Part shown: one piece after another, positions 49,526 through 58,700 of the stretch | Layout: every line of letters starts with the position of its first letter | Numbering within the stretch: the first letter of the stretch is position 1 | Assembly: GCA_008375315.1 (NCBI GenBank) | Contig: CP032507.1 | Span: 3,992,071-4,056,070, forward strand | Origin: Ectothiorhodospiraceae bacterium BW-2 | Lineage (GTDB): Bacteria; Pseudomonadota; Gammaproteobacteria; Thiohalomonadales; Thiohalomonadaceae | Reading direction: 5' to 3' | Length of the DNA stretch: 64,000 nt | Position numbers and translations under genes: made by a program | Notes under the pieces: generated by a model | Databases searched by the model: none | Told to the model about the DNA's origin: nothing | The model's input: only the letters and a program-made list of their open reading frames with translations

Positions 49526-49553
49526 ATTGTCTCATTTCTCTCCGTCAATTGAG

Positions 49554-51035
49554 TTAGTCAGAGTTCGGCTCCTGTGAGCGGCTCTCTGATGGCATAGCTG
49601 AATGTACGCCAGAAGGGTTGGCGTAGCGGTCGTTTAACATCTGCACATAGCGATCTGTGTCGCTTATGATAGTGTCAAGTCTGCGCTTGACTCCTCTTCC
49701 CCAACCGCAAGGAATCTTTTGAAACACTGAGCGCCAGCTAGCACTACTGCGCATAAATACCCCCCGTAGCTGCTCCTTGTCATTATCGTTGTTGGCCTGC
49801 TGTGCTAGCCACTTCAATACCGGCTTACGCGCCCAGTTGCGCACCACATAGTGAAGATAGAGGATAATAAAGGCAAGTAACGCAACGCTCACCCCGCCCC
49901 ACAGCGGTTGACTACTGAGCGAACTCACCCATGGAGCCAGAGCCATCTCCCCCTGTTGGGTATCGACTGTAGTATAGAATCCTAGCCCCAGCAGTAGTGC
50001 TAACAACAGACCATCGCCGATGAGGGTCAACTTACGCCAGCGCTGCAGCGCCTCTGACATCAACGGCAATAGCCGCTGCTCAAAATTGCGTGCTAACTTC
50101 TCTAAAGCCCCCACGATACGGTAGGCTCGCTCGATCTCGACCTGCTTAATGCGGGAGTGAATGTCGGCCAAATCGTGATCTCGCTTAGAGGAGAAGCGCT
50201 GCCGTAGCGCCTCATCCTCTATCGGCATCGCCGCCTTCTCATTATAGATAGTATAGAAACGCCCCGCAGTCAGCCCCTTCTGCGCCAGCGCCCGTTGCCA
50301 AGCGCCAAAGACCTCTTCAGGGTTATCCTCCCGCGCTGCGGTATCGATTTGGTTCAAAATAAAGAGAAATTTACTCGAATCGGCTCGATGTATCGTCCCC
50401 GAGACGAGATGGTTCAAAGTATCCTGCATCGCCCCTGGTTCAGGGTGGCGTGCATCGAAAAAGACCAAGACTAGATCGGATAGATCGATAATGTGCTCGG
50501 TCAGTTTCAGCGTCGCGGTACGCTGATCATCAGCATCGAATCCTGGCGAGTCGATTAGAATCTTGCCTCGTAATACCTCGCTCGGGCAGGTTTTTAGCTG
50601 AATATAGGAGTCTATCCGCTTCCCTTCGCCATCAGAGACCTTCTCTATCTCCTCACTAATTTGGTAGAAGGGGAAGCGCGGATCGGCATCGAGAGCCAGT
50701 CCGGGGAGCGTATGCACCTGCTGCTCTTTACTGTGGCACATGACGGTAAACTTGTCATCCACGGCTTGGTTACCCGACACCTGTAACTTCATACCGATAT
50801 AGTCATTGATAAAGGTTGACTTACCAGCTGAGAATGTCCCTAGCACTGACACCAGCGGCCACCAAGGAATGAGAGTTGCAAACGACTGATCACGGCGCAA
50901 CATCCCCATGCGGTAGGCGATTTTATCTAACTCACGAAAACTGTTGACCGCCTCAATCAAAATCGGGTTCTCATCCTCTAAATGGCGCTCTAATAGTTGT
51001 AAGCGCTGTATAATTATCGGTTCAGCTCCAAACAT
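49554..51035 (-). CDS. Dynamin-like GTPase with membrane segments
   Basis: The 493-residue protein has a large-GTPase domain with G1 GTFSAGKST (66-74), G3 DSPGFD (about 159) and G4 NQID (about 225), then a helical stalk-like region and two hydrophobic segments (about 337-354 and 376-395) with a basic C-terminal tail. Bacterial dynamin-like proteins remodel or protect membranes. The two membrane helices suggest stable insertion. Neighbours are a membrane coiled-coil protein and a ParA ATPase upstream and gacA downstream, all on one strand. Its specific role is unknown. Confidence 0.82.
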   Translation of the reverse strand: MFGAEPIIIQRLQLLERHLEDENPILIEAVNSFRELDKIAYRMGMLRRDQSFATLIPWWPLVSVLGTFSAGKSTFINDYIGMKLQVSGNQAVDDKFTVMCHSKEQQVHTLPGLALDADPRFPFYQISEEIEKVSDGEGKRIDSYIQLKTCPSEVLRGKILIDSPGFDADDQRTATLKLTEHIIDLSDLVLVFFDARHPEPGAMQDTLNHLVSGTIHRADSSKFLFILNQIDTAAREDNPEEVFGAWQRALAQKGLTAGRFYTIYNEKAAMPIEDEALRQRFSSKRDHDLADIHSRIKQVEIERAYRIVGALEKLARNFEQRLLPLMSEALQRWRKLTLIGDGLLLALLLGLGFYTTVDTQQGEMALAPWVSSLSSQPLWGGVSVALLAFIILYLHYVVRNWARKPVLKWLAQQANNDNDKEQLRGVFMRSSASWRSVFQKIPCGWGRGVKRRLDTIISDTDRYVQMLNDRYANPSGVHSAMPSESRSQEPNSD

Positions 51036-51116
51036 AACAAATCCCTCACATTAATTTGACTCTCCAACCGGCTCCACACTCAGAGCGGCTCCTCCTCTAC
51101 GCTGTCAACGCCCTTT

Positions 51117-51698
51117 TCACCAAGGAAAAAAGCTCGACATCTGGCTAATCGGGCGACCAATATTATGGTTCATCGCCCCCATTTCGTGCCGAATGCTATT
51201 GGTACTGGCAACCATCCCGAGTGTATTGCTATTTAACTGCTCCATGGTCATTCGCATCGGCCCTAAATTCCGCATCTCGTCGGTAATCGTATCCATTCCT
51301 ACCGAAATGTCACCAAGATTAGAGCTCATATAGCTCATTTCTGTCGCGATATTGTCCATGCTAGAGGTCATAATTGACATATCCATAGTAATCGAGTCCA
51401 TATTATCGACCAAACTAGTCTCAATCGTTTTAGTTAACGAATTGACATTCCTCGCTAATGAGGCAACATCATGGGTTAGACTAAAGATGAGATAGAAACC
51501 GTAGCCTGCCAAGATAATAAAGGCAAATAGCGAAGGATAGACCATCAACTCCCAACGACGAGCGCTACTCTCGAATACCGTTGCGAGGCGTTCGATATGT
51601 TCATCGGTCGGATTCACCCGCCGCCGAGATAAACGAGGCTCCGCTCTCTCGCTAACCACCTCATCAGCCACCTGCTGCCGCTTATCACTACTACTCAT
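51117..51698 (-). CDS. Single-pass membrane coiled-coil protein, Met/Ser-rich
   Basis: An unrecognised protein of 193 residues from the ATG at 51698 (AGGTGA five to six bases before); a GTG three codons upstream is possible. A charged cytoplasmic N-terminus (1-50) leads to a membrane helix (about 54-75) and a long coiled coil with repeated MSxM/MDxI units (SMDNIATEMSYMSSNLGDI). Topology suggests a periplasmic or cytoplasmic filamentous partner of the GTPase next door. The gene order with ParA and dynamin-like genes is the only functional clue. Confidence 0.7.
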   Translation of the reverse strand: MSSSDKRQQVADEVVSERAEPRLSRRRVNPTDEHIERLATVFESSARRWELMVYPSLFAFIILAGYGFYLIFSLTHDVASLARNVNSLTKTIETSLVDNMDSITMDMSIMTSSMDNIATEMSYMSSNLGDISVGMDTITDEMRNLGPMRMTMEQLNSNTLGMVASTNSIRHEMGAMNHNIGRPISQMSSFFPW

Positions 51699-51770
51699 GC
51701 CACTCACCTGCCCCTTTTAAAAAAATTTACGACAATTCAATCTCCCCCCCGATTGAAAAATACCCCTAAA

Positions 51771-52412
51771 CTAGAGTTGTGGATAGAGGTGCCCCACTAA
51801 CACCATAAACTCTTTAGCCGCTTTAGAGCCCGGCTGGAGCTCATAGACCGCGAGCCCCTCACTAAACGAGCGCCGATAGGCGGTTCGCTGAAATAGACGG
51901 CACGGCAGCACTCTCCCCCCCGGCAACATTTTTAGCGCCTCCTCGGCCTCATCCGACTCCCGAACATTGTGATGGGTATCGGCGCGATTCACAAACAGCA
52001 GCATCTCCGGCTTCTTACTCTGCTCAGCAACAACTTTATTGATAATGACCAAAAAGCGTTGCGTTGACCAGACATCGGCCTGACTCGGAGCGACCGGAAT
52101 AACCACCCTATCGGCCACACTAAGCGCCGCTCTCATCGCCTCCATATCGGCGGTACCGACATCGACCACCACCTCACCCTCATCAGCTGCCTGCGTTAGC
52201 ACGGCAGCAACCTCTTCGGGTACCGGTTCAACCTCTAGCTCCGGTTCAAAGCCCTCATCACTACGAACCTCTAGCACATCGCTCAAGGTCTTTTGTGGAT
52301 CGAGATCAAAGAGCGACACCTCGCTCTGGTGCCGCGATAGCCACACCGCTAGATTAAAGGCGACGGTACTTTTACCCGATCCCCCCTTTAGATTGCCGAC
52401 AACAGTTATCAT
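51771..52412 (-). CDS. Orphan ParA-family ATPase
   Basis: 213 residues with the deviant Walker A GNLKGGSGKST (signature Lys present), DLDPQ, a VVVDVG Walker B and PVAPSQADVWS. There is no parB nearby, so it is an orphan ParA/MipZ/McdA-like ATPase of the kind that positions protein complexes on the nucleoid or membrane. Neighbouring membrane coiled-coil and dynamin-like genes are possible cargo or partners (inference). Confidence 0.85.
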   Translation of the reverse strand: MITVVGNLKGGSGKSTVAFNLAVWLSRHQSEVSLFDLDPQKTLSDVLEVRSDEGFEPELEVEPVPEEVAAVLTQAADEGEVVVDVGTADMEAMRAALSVADRVVIPVAPSQADVWSTQRFLVIINKVVAEQSKKPEMLLFVNRADTHHNVRESDEAEEALKMLPGGRVLPCRLFQRTAYRRSFSEGLAVYELQPGSKAAKEFMVLVGHLYPQL

Positions 52413-52436
52413 CTTGCTACTCTACCTACCTTCTGG

Positions 52437-52931
52437 TTAATACTCTTCTCGGTACCCGCGATAGCCACTCTGCCGCCGCCGATAACGATCATCGTCATCG
52501 GGATAGGCGTAGAGATACAAGCTATCGAAACGATGACGGCGGTCATAGCGCCTCTCCTTCAGAGAGGTCGGCGGCTCATGGCTAAACAGATAGCGCTCAC
52601 TCTGTTTCAGATAGTCACGACGATAGCCCGCATTGAACTCTGTCGCCCCACTCTCCGGCCAGCGGTACTCGCTAGCAGTCGGAGAGTTATCGTCCCCCCA
52701 CTGCTCACTCAACCGCTGCCATGTCTGTTGGCGTTGGCGTTGGCGACTCTGTTGCCCCTCATCCCCCTCTAGCCACGGATTGTAGCGGCCTCGGTAGCCG
52801 GTTAGCGAGCGTTCGGTCGGTTCTGCTAGCTCAACTCGTCCCCAAGGACGCTCGGTCAGCTCCGAGGCGATCCCCAAAGCACCCCCCGAGAGCGCCCAAA
52901 GCAGTAACAGCGCTGCGGCTAACCGCACCAT
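52437..52931 (-). CDS. Small exported Tyr/Arg-rich protein of unknown function
   Basis: The start at 52931 is chosen because AGGAGG lies 11 bases before it and a signal peptide begins there (MVRLAAALLLLWALSGGALG); an ATG at 52979 would add 16 residues without a ribosome site. The 164-residue product is rich in Tyr, Arg, Asp and Gln (YPDDDDRYRRRQSGYRGYRE at the end), with no recognised fold and probably disordered. It lies between the RND pump and parA with short gaps. Confidence 0.65.
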   Translation of the reverse strand: MVRLAAALLLLWALSGGALGIASELTERPWGRVELAEPTERSLTGYRGRYNPWLEGDEGQQSRQRQRQQTWQRLSEQWGDDNSPTASEYRWPESGATEFNAGYRRDYLKQSERYLFSHEPPTSLKERRYDRRHRFDSLYLYAYPDDDDRYRRRQSGYRGYREEY

Positions 52932-53012
52932 GTCGATATCGACCTCCTGCTCCCCCAGACTATAGCGGCTTATCGCCATTAGCGCACCGGTGGAGAGTCA
53001 CGACGAGTCGCA

Positions 53013-56000
53013 CTACAACTCGGTATCATCGACATCCGACTTCAGCCGAATACCGCGCCGACCCTCGCTGCCGCTACCGCCTCTTTTAGGCGAGACTCGC
53101 CTCTTCTTAGGGGCGACCGTGGTGACGGTAATCGAACCGGCCCCCTCCTTTTTGGCCACCGGGCGCTTGACAGAGGTAGGCTCAATAACCGCGCGGCTCT
53201 CCCCCTGAGGCTCTTTAGGCGAAGGCGTAGGAGCCTCTCCCTCCCTCGTCTCTGAGGCCGAGGGGGCGGCAGGGGGAGGAGGGGGCGGGGGGGGAGTCTT
53301 TCCAGAGCCATTGCCCCCCTTTTTGCGCGAGCTAAATAGACCGAAGATGGCAAATAGCAGATCGACAAAGAGCCGCCACAACTTCAGCAGCAGCGCCGAG
53401 AGCACCATGAGCACCATCTTAAACAGTCCGGTAACGATATCGATAATACCGATCCCGCCTCCCTTATCGTCGTCATCGGCAGAGCTACTCTTGATAGAGC
53501 AGACCGACTCACCCGGCTCACAAAAGACCGCCTTAGCGCTAATACAGCCTAGAGGAATGACAATCAGCGTCAGCAGGGTCGAGACTAGCACGCCGAATAG
53601 TAGCGATATCGCCATCCCCTGAAAGATGTAGTCAGAGAGGATAACGCTCGAACCGGCAACTAGCGCTAAGGCGGTGATAATAATCGGCCGAGTTCGAGTC
53701 TGACAGGCCAAAATAACCGCATCTTGAACGCTACTACCATTGCGTACCTCATGAATCGAAAAATCGACTAATAAAATCGAGTTACGCACAATAATCCCCG
53801 CTAGGGCAATAAAGCCTATCATTGAGGTCGCGGTAAACTCTGCCCCCATCAACCAGTGCCCCGGAATAATCCCAATCAGCGTCAGCGGGATCGGCGCCAT
53901 AATAATTGCCGGAATGGTGAAATTACCAAACTCCCACACCACCAGAATGTAGATGAGAATCAGCGCCACCCCAAAGGCAGCTCCCATATCACGGAAGGTC
54001 TCGTAGGTCACCGTCCACTCACCGGCCCACTCAAAGCCTGAATGGCCATTATCGGGCGGCGGGCCGATGTAGTAGCTTTTAAGTTCGACGCCATCGGGTG
54101 TTATATACCCCTCGTTCGCTAACGCCTCTTCGACATCAAGCATGGCATAGATAGGGGCTGCTAGTCGCCCTACCGCCTCCCCGACCACATACTCAACCGG
54201 GCGCAGATCTTTATGGTAGATGGTCGCATCCTGCTCCATTTTGATAAACCTACCTAACTCAGCTAGCGGTACGATGCCCCCATTCGTAGAGGGAATAGGC
54301 AGATCGGAGAGTCGCGCGACCTGAGCCCGAACCGAGAGGGGAACTTGAAGAACGATACGGATCGGATCGAGGGTATTGCCCTGTTTAATATCGCCTAGCA
54401 AAAAGCCCCCCATCGCCATACTGAGATTGCGATTGATAGTATCGACCGAAATTCCCTGCCGGACAGCCTTTTCGGTATCGACCTCAAAGTGCCAAATGTC
54501 GTACGGCTCGGTCATATAGTTATCGACATCGGCTATCCCCTCAAGCCCATCAAAAATATCGGTGAGTTTAGCCGCAACAGCCCGACGGGTCGCCTCATCC
54601 GGGCCATACACCTCGGCCACTACCGCCTGCATCACCGGTGGGCCGGGGGGCATCTCCACCACAGTCACTCGGCCACCTATCTCTTTTGCCATCGGGGTAA
54701 TAATCCCTCGCACCTCAAGGGCGATATCGTGGCTAGTGCGCTCTCGGTCACCCTTATCGGTTAGCTGTACATGAATCTCCCCCTGCCACGGATAGTGGCG
54801 CAGATAGTAGTGGCGCACCATGCCGTTAAAATCAAACGGCTGCGCGGTGCCGACATAGGACTGCAAGGCAACGATCTCAGGCGTAGTACGAAGCTGCTCA
54901 ACCATATTAGCGATCAAATTGGCAGTCACCGGCAGCGCCGTCCCCTCCGGCATATCGATCACGATACTAAACTCCGGCTTATTATCGAGTGGCAACATCT
55001 TGACCGTCACCGCCGTGGTATAGAACATGGCACACACGGCAAAAAAGAGCACAATAATGGTTATTAGAGTCAGATAACCGATAAATTTATTCTCAATAAT
55101 CGGTGTAAGAACGCGATGGAATAGAACACCGAGCCGTTCATTTGCTTTATGCTCCTTCTCCTCCATTCGTTGCAGTTGACTCATGGAGGGCTTAATTCGC
55201 ATCGCAAACCAAGGGGTAAAGACAAAGGCGGCGAGCACCGACACCAGCATCGCGACCGAACCGAGCGCCGGAATCGGCTCCATATAAGGCCCCATCATAC
55301 CGCTCACAAACCCCATAGGTAACAGTGCGGCAATCACGGTAAAGGTGGCTAAAATCGTCGGGTTACCAACTTCGCGCACCGCATCGATGGCCGTATCGGT
55401 ATCCATCTCTCCCTTCTCTAGCCAGCGACGGTAGATATTCTCCACCACCACAATCGCATCATCGACCAAAATACCGATGGAGAAGATCAGGGCAAACAGA
55501 CTCACCCTATCGATGGTGTAGCCCATAATCCAAGCGGCAAAAACGGTCATTAACAGCACCACCGGAATAACTAGCAGCACCACCATTGCAGGCCGAAAAC
55601 CGAGAAACCACCAAATCAGTACCGCAACGGCACCGGTAGCGATAAAGAGCTTAAAGATAAGCTCGTTAACTTTTTGGTTAGCCGTAAAACCATAGTTACG
55701 GGTAATATCGATCTCGATATTGTCGGGAATTAAGCGCCCCTTCAGCGCCTCTAACTTACCGATCACCGCATTGGCGACAGTGACGCCATTAGAGCCCTCT
55801 TTTTTAGCGATAGCCACCGTCACCGCCGGTGCGCCATCGGCGACCCGACTCTCATCGGGGTAGGCCGGACCGGTATAGAACTGCACAATTTCACTGGTCT
55901 CTTCCAGCACTTTTTCGACATTAGCCACATCGCGGATATAGATTGGCACCCCATTTTGGGTGGTTAGTACCAGTCTGGCGATCTCCTCGGCACTGCGTAG

Positions 56001-56756
56001 AAAGGCACCGGTATTGACAGTAAAGAACTGGCTGCCACTCTCCACACTGCCGGCTCGCTGCTCACTATTGGCGCTACGAATCGTCTGCGCCACCTGATCT
56101 AAGCTAATACCGAAGCCGGAGAGCCGCTCCGGCATCACCTCAATTCGCACCTGTTCACTACGACCACCGACAATAAAGCCCTGCCCCGTATCGGGGATCT
56201 GCTTCACACTCTGTAGCAGCTCCAGCGCTAGCGTATGCAAAATACCGTCATCCACACTGTGTGACCACAAGGTGAAGGTGACCACCGGAACATCGTCAAT
56301 CCCTTTCGGCTTAACCAGCGGCATCTGTACCCCTGGCGGCATTTTGTCTAAGTTAGATTGCAGCTTATCGTGCACCTTAACAATGGAGGGGCCTAAATCT
56401 TCGCCCACATCAAACTGCACCGTCACCATCCCCTCACCACGCATAGCCGCTGAATAGACATGCTTTACTCGCGGAATTTCGCTCATTATCCGCTCTAGCG
56501 GATCGATCGCTTTATTAGAGACCTCGTTAGCGGAGGCCCCCGGGTAGGCAACAAAGATATCGATCATCGGCACCGATATCTGTGGATCCTCCTGTCGTGG
56601 CGTAAAGACCAGCCCCAACAACCCCATTGCCAACATGGCAAAAAAGAGGAGTGGCGATAACGGCGAGTGGATAAAACTCTTAGCTAGCTTACCCGCTAAC
56701 CCGAGGTCAGGTTGAGGTTCGTTGCTCTGATTCTGATTCTGTTGGTGATTAGACAT
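53013..56756 (-). CDS. RND efflux permease with proline-rich C-terminal extension
   Basis: Residues 1-1076 are a complete RND pump: TM1 near 32, periplasmic porter domains, and TM4 with GILVDDAIVVVENIYRR (about 425-441) carrying the proton-relay Asp pair. After the normal end comes an extension of about 171 residues: an acidic patch (ADDDD), an extra amphipathic or membrane segment (about 1106-1141), a run of eight prolines and a basic Ser/Lys/Arg tail (KKRRVSPKRGG). I know no RND family with such a tail. The adaptor gene is 94 bases upstream; no outer-membrane channel gene is visible. Substrate unknown. Confidence 0.92.
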   Translation of the reverse strand: MSNHQQNQNQSNEPQPDLGLAGKLAKSFIHSPLSPLLFFAMLAMGLLGLVFTPRQEDPQISVPMIDIFVAYPGASANEVSNKAIDPLERIMSEIPRVKHVYSAAMRGEGMVTVQFDVGEDLGPSIVKVHDKLQSNLDKMPPGVQMPLVKPKGIDDVPVVTFTLWSHSVDDGILHTLALELLQSVKQIPDTGQGFIVGGRSEQVRIEVMPERLSGFGISLDQVAQTIRSANSEQRAGSVESGSQFFTVNTGAFLRSAEEIARLVLTTQNGVPIYIRDVANVEKVLEETSEIVQFYTGPAYPDESRVADGAPAVTVAIAKKEGSNGVTVANAVIGKLEALKGRLIPDNIEIDITRNYGFTANQKVNELIFKLFIATGAVAVLIWWFLGFRPAMVVLLVIPVVLLMTVFAAWIMGYTIDRVSLFALIFSIGILVDDAIVVVENIYRRWLEKGEMDTDTAIDAVREVGNPTILATFTVIAALLPMGFVSGMMGPYMEPIPALGSVAMLVSVLAAFVFTPWFAMRIKPSMSQLQRMEEKEHKANERLGVLFHRVLTPIIENKFIGYLTLITIIVLFFAVCAMFYTTAVTVKMLPLDNKPEFSIVIDMPEGTALPVTANLIANMVEQLRTTPEIVALQSYVGTAQPFDFNGMVRHYYLRHYPWQGEIHVQLTDKGDRERTSHDIALEVRGIITPMAKEIGGRVTVVEMPPGPPVMQAVVAEVYGPDEATRRAVAAKLTDIFDGLEGIADVDNYMTEPYDIWHFEVDTEKAVRQGISVDTINRNLSMAMGGFLLGDIKQGNTLDPIRIVLQVPLSVRAQVARLSDLPIPSTNGGIVPLAELGRFIKMEQDATIYHKDLRPVEYVVGEAVGRLAAPIYAMLDVEEALANEGYITPDGVELKSYYIGPPPDNGHSGFEWAGEWTVTYETFRDMGAAFGVALILIYILVVWEFGNFTIPAIIMAPIPLTLIGIIPGHWLMGAEFTATSMIGFIALAGIIVRNSILLVDFSIHEVRNGSSVQDAVILACQTRTRPIIITALALVAGSSVILSDYIFQGMAISLLFGVLVSTLLTLIVIPLGCISAKAVFCEPGESVCSIKSSSADDDDKGGGIGIIDIVTGLFKMVLMVLSALLLKLWRLFVDLLFAIFGLFSSRKKGGNGSGKTPPPPPPPPAAPSASETREGEAPTPSPKEPQGESRAVIEPTSVKRPVAKKEGAGSITVTTVAPKKRRVSPKRGGSGSEGRRGIRLKSDVDDTEL

Positions 56757-56850
56757 ATCTGCTCAGCTGCACTGTACGGTTAGAAAACGACAAAATCTGC
56801 TCTTAAAGGCGATGATAGCTAAGAGCAGATCGGGAAATGGTTCAGGAGTT

Positions 56851-57990
56851 CTAGTAGCCGGAACGGCTGCCGATACCCGGCACCGGGTTGTTCAGCACCT
56901 GCTCGCCGGGGCGAAGGCCGGAGAGGATGATGATCCGCTCCCCCTCAACCTGTTGCCCCTTGCGTACCACCCGCATCTCCTTCTCACCACGCTGATTAAT
57001 CACATAGACCAGTGGCAGGCTCCCTCGTTCCACCAGCGCTGAGACGGGGATGATCGGTAGGTTCTGCACCGGCGTATTGACATCACTCACCCTCACCTCA
57101 GCATACATTCCAGGCGCAGCTGGCGCATTGAGCGGTAGGTCGAGCTTGACGGTGACTGTATGCCGAATCGGATCGGCCATCGGAAAGATTTGCGATACCT
57201 TCGCCTTGACTTGAGTATCACGAACATCGAGTTTGGCTTGAAGAATATCGTCCTGACGCACTCCGGGCATCAGACGGGCCGGTACATTAATCTCAATTCG
57301 CAGGGTCTCGGTATCGGCAAACTTCAGCAGCGGCATACCGGGCTGAACCGTATCCCCTACCTCCACTAATTTATCGACGATGACCCCATCAAACGGCGCT
57401 CTACCGACCGCATCCCGCAGTTTAGAGTCGATCTGTTCGAGCTGCGAGCGGGCCTGATCGTACGCGCTACGAGCCTGCTCCATCGCGGTGGTACGGTTAT
57501 AGATATCGGCATGGCGCTCCATCCCCGGATTGTTAATACCCATCATATCGGAAAAGTTGCGGGTAAAGACCTGATCAAACATCCCCGGCATCCCCATCCC
57601 CGACATGGTATTACGGCTCTGCGGCGAGACCAGTTCGCGGTTGAGCTGGGTACCGGCATTACGCCAAGCCGCCTCGGCACTCTGCATGGCGGCAATGGCA
57701 GCGCGTCGCTGGGCTAATAGCTCATCGTCGTCCAGCGCCACCAAAATCGTATCGGCGCTAAAACTGTCGCCCTCACTCCCTGCAAGGTACTCAATCCGCC
57801 CCGGAAGCTGAGCCGAGATCAACACCTCTCTCGCCGGAACTACCGTCCCCCCCAGCACGACCTGGTTTTGGTATTGAATCGTCTCAACCGTTACGATATC
57901 CCCCCGCTGTTCGACAGCCTGTGCTGTCGCAGTCACCAGCAGAGCACACATCAACACGACCAGCATCACCGTTCTATCTAACATCGTCAT
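56851..57990 (-). CDS. RND periplasmic adaptor subunit
   Basis: A 379-residue membrane fusion protein with a signal peptide (LVVLMCALLVTATAQA), lipoyl halves (ISAQLPGRIEYLAGSEGDS and RAPFDGVIVDKLVEVGD, each partly shown), a hairpin with a Met/Gly-rich segment (SGMGMPGMFDQVF) and a beta-barrel plus membrane-proximal domain ending GEQVLNNPVPG. It delivers substrates from the RND permease encoded next. It follows merR by 64 bases; no tRNA-Pro gene, often found here in relatives, is present. Confidence 0.9.
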   Translation of the reverse strand: MTMLDRTVMLVVLMCALLVTATAQAVEQRGDIVTVETIQYQNQVVLGGTVVPAREVLISAQLPGRIEYLAGSEGDSFSADTILVALDDDELLAQRRAAIAAMQSAEAAWRNAGTQLNRELVSPQSRNTMSGMGMPGMFDQVFTRNFSDMMGINNPGMERHADIYNRTTAMEQARSAYDQARSQLEQIDSKLRDAVGRAPFDGVIVDKLVEVGDTVQPGMPLLKFADTETLRIEINVPARLMPGVRQDDILQAKLDVRDTQVKAKVSQIFPMADPIRHTVTVKLDLPLNAPAAPGMYAEVRVSDVNTPVQNLPIIPVSALVERGSLPLVYVINQRGEKEMRVVRKGQQVEGERIIILSGLRPGEQVLNNPVPGIGSRSGY

Positions 57991-58054
57991 TTGCCTATTT
58001 GCTATCTGTTAAAATCAATTATTCTATTTTGCCACAGTTAATTCAGAAAAAGTA

Positions 58055-58408
58055 TCAACTGAGTAACTGCAACAACTCCTCCAACTCATTGCGCAACTTT
58101 GCAATAATCTGTCTTGTCTGCTCGCTATCGTGATGGCCATCCCCGACACTTAGCTGCTGCCTCGCCCCTCCGATGGTAAATCCATGCTCATAGAGCAGCG
58201 AACGAATCTTACGAATAGTCACCACATCTTGGCGCTGATAGTAGCGCCGATTACCGCGTCGCTTAACTGGGCTAAGTTGTTCGAACTCCTGCTCCCAGTA
58301 GCGTAGCACATGGGGCTTGACATCGCACAGCTCACTCACCTCCCCTATCGTGAAGTAGCGTTTGCCCGGAATTGGCGGCAGTTCAGCATTGTTACTCGCT
58401 TCCAGCAT
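58055..58408 (-). CDS. MerR-family regulator following ihfA
   Basis: A 117-residue MerR protein with winged-helix motif [28 protein letters not shown] and a short dimerisation helix (about 80-117). It overlaps ihfA by 17 bases. This small MerR gene after ihfA is conserved in many gammaproteobacteria; its target is not established, and no effector-binding domain is visible. Confidence 0.9.
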   Translation of the reverse strand: MLEASNNAELPPIPGKRYFTIGEVSELCDVKPHVLRYWEQEFEQLSPVKRRGNRRYYQRQDVVTIRKIRSLLYEHGFTIGGARQQLSVGDGHHDSEQTRQIIAKLRNELEELLQLLS

Positions 58409-58688
58409 ACTGCTCTACCCGCTGTTTTAGTTTCTGTCCCGCACGAAAAGTGACCACCCTTCTTGCGCTAATAGGGATATCCTCCCCAGTTTTAGGGTTC
58501 CTTCCCGGCCGTTCGCCCTTATTGCGCAGCTCAAAGTTACCAAAACCGGAGAGTTTAATCTCCTCTCCCCGCTCTAACGCTAGACGCAACTCTTCAAAAA
58601 AGAGCTCCACAAAATCCTTTGCTTCGCGCTTATTGAGTCCAACGCCATCGTGCAAACTCTCTGCGATACCTATTTTGGTTAGTGCCAT
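58392..58688 (-). CDS. ihfA: Integration host factor subunit alpha
   Basis: A 98-residue HU/IHF protein with the beta-arm region [27 protein letters not shown], whose proline intercalates DNA. IHF bends DNA as a heterodimer with IhfB. It lies directly after pheT, the standard position. Confidence 0.97.
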   Translation of the reverse strand: MALTKIGIAESLHDGVGLNKREAKDFVELFFEELRLALERGEEIKLSGFGNFELRNKGERPGRNPKTGEDIPISARRVVTFRAGQKLKQRVEQYAGSE

Positions 58689-58700
58689 CTGTATATATCC

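Noticed and set aside
57991-58054. Expected tRNA-Pro gene after ihfA-merR
   Set aside because: The spacer is too short and shows no cloverleaf or T-loop sequence.
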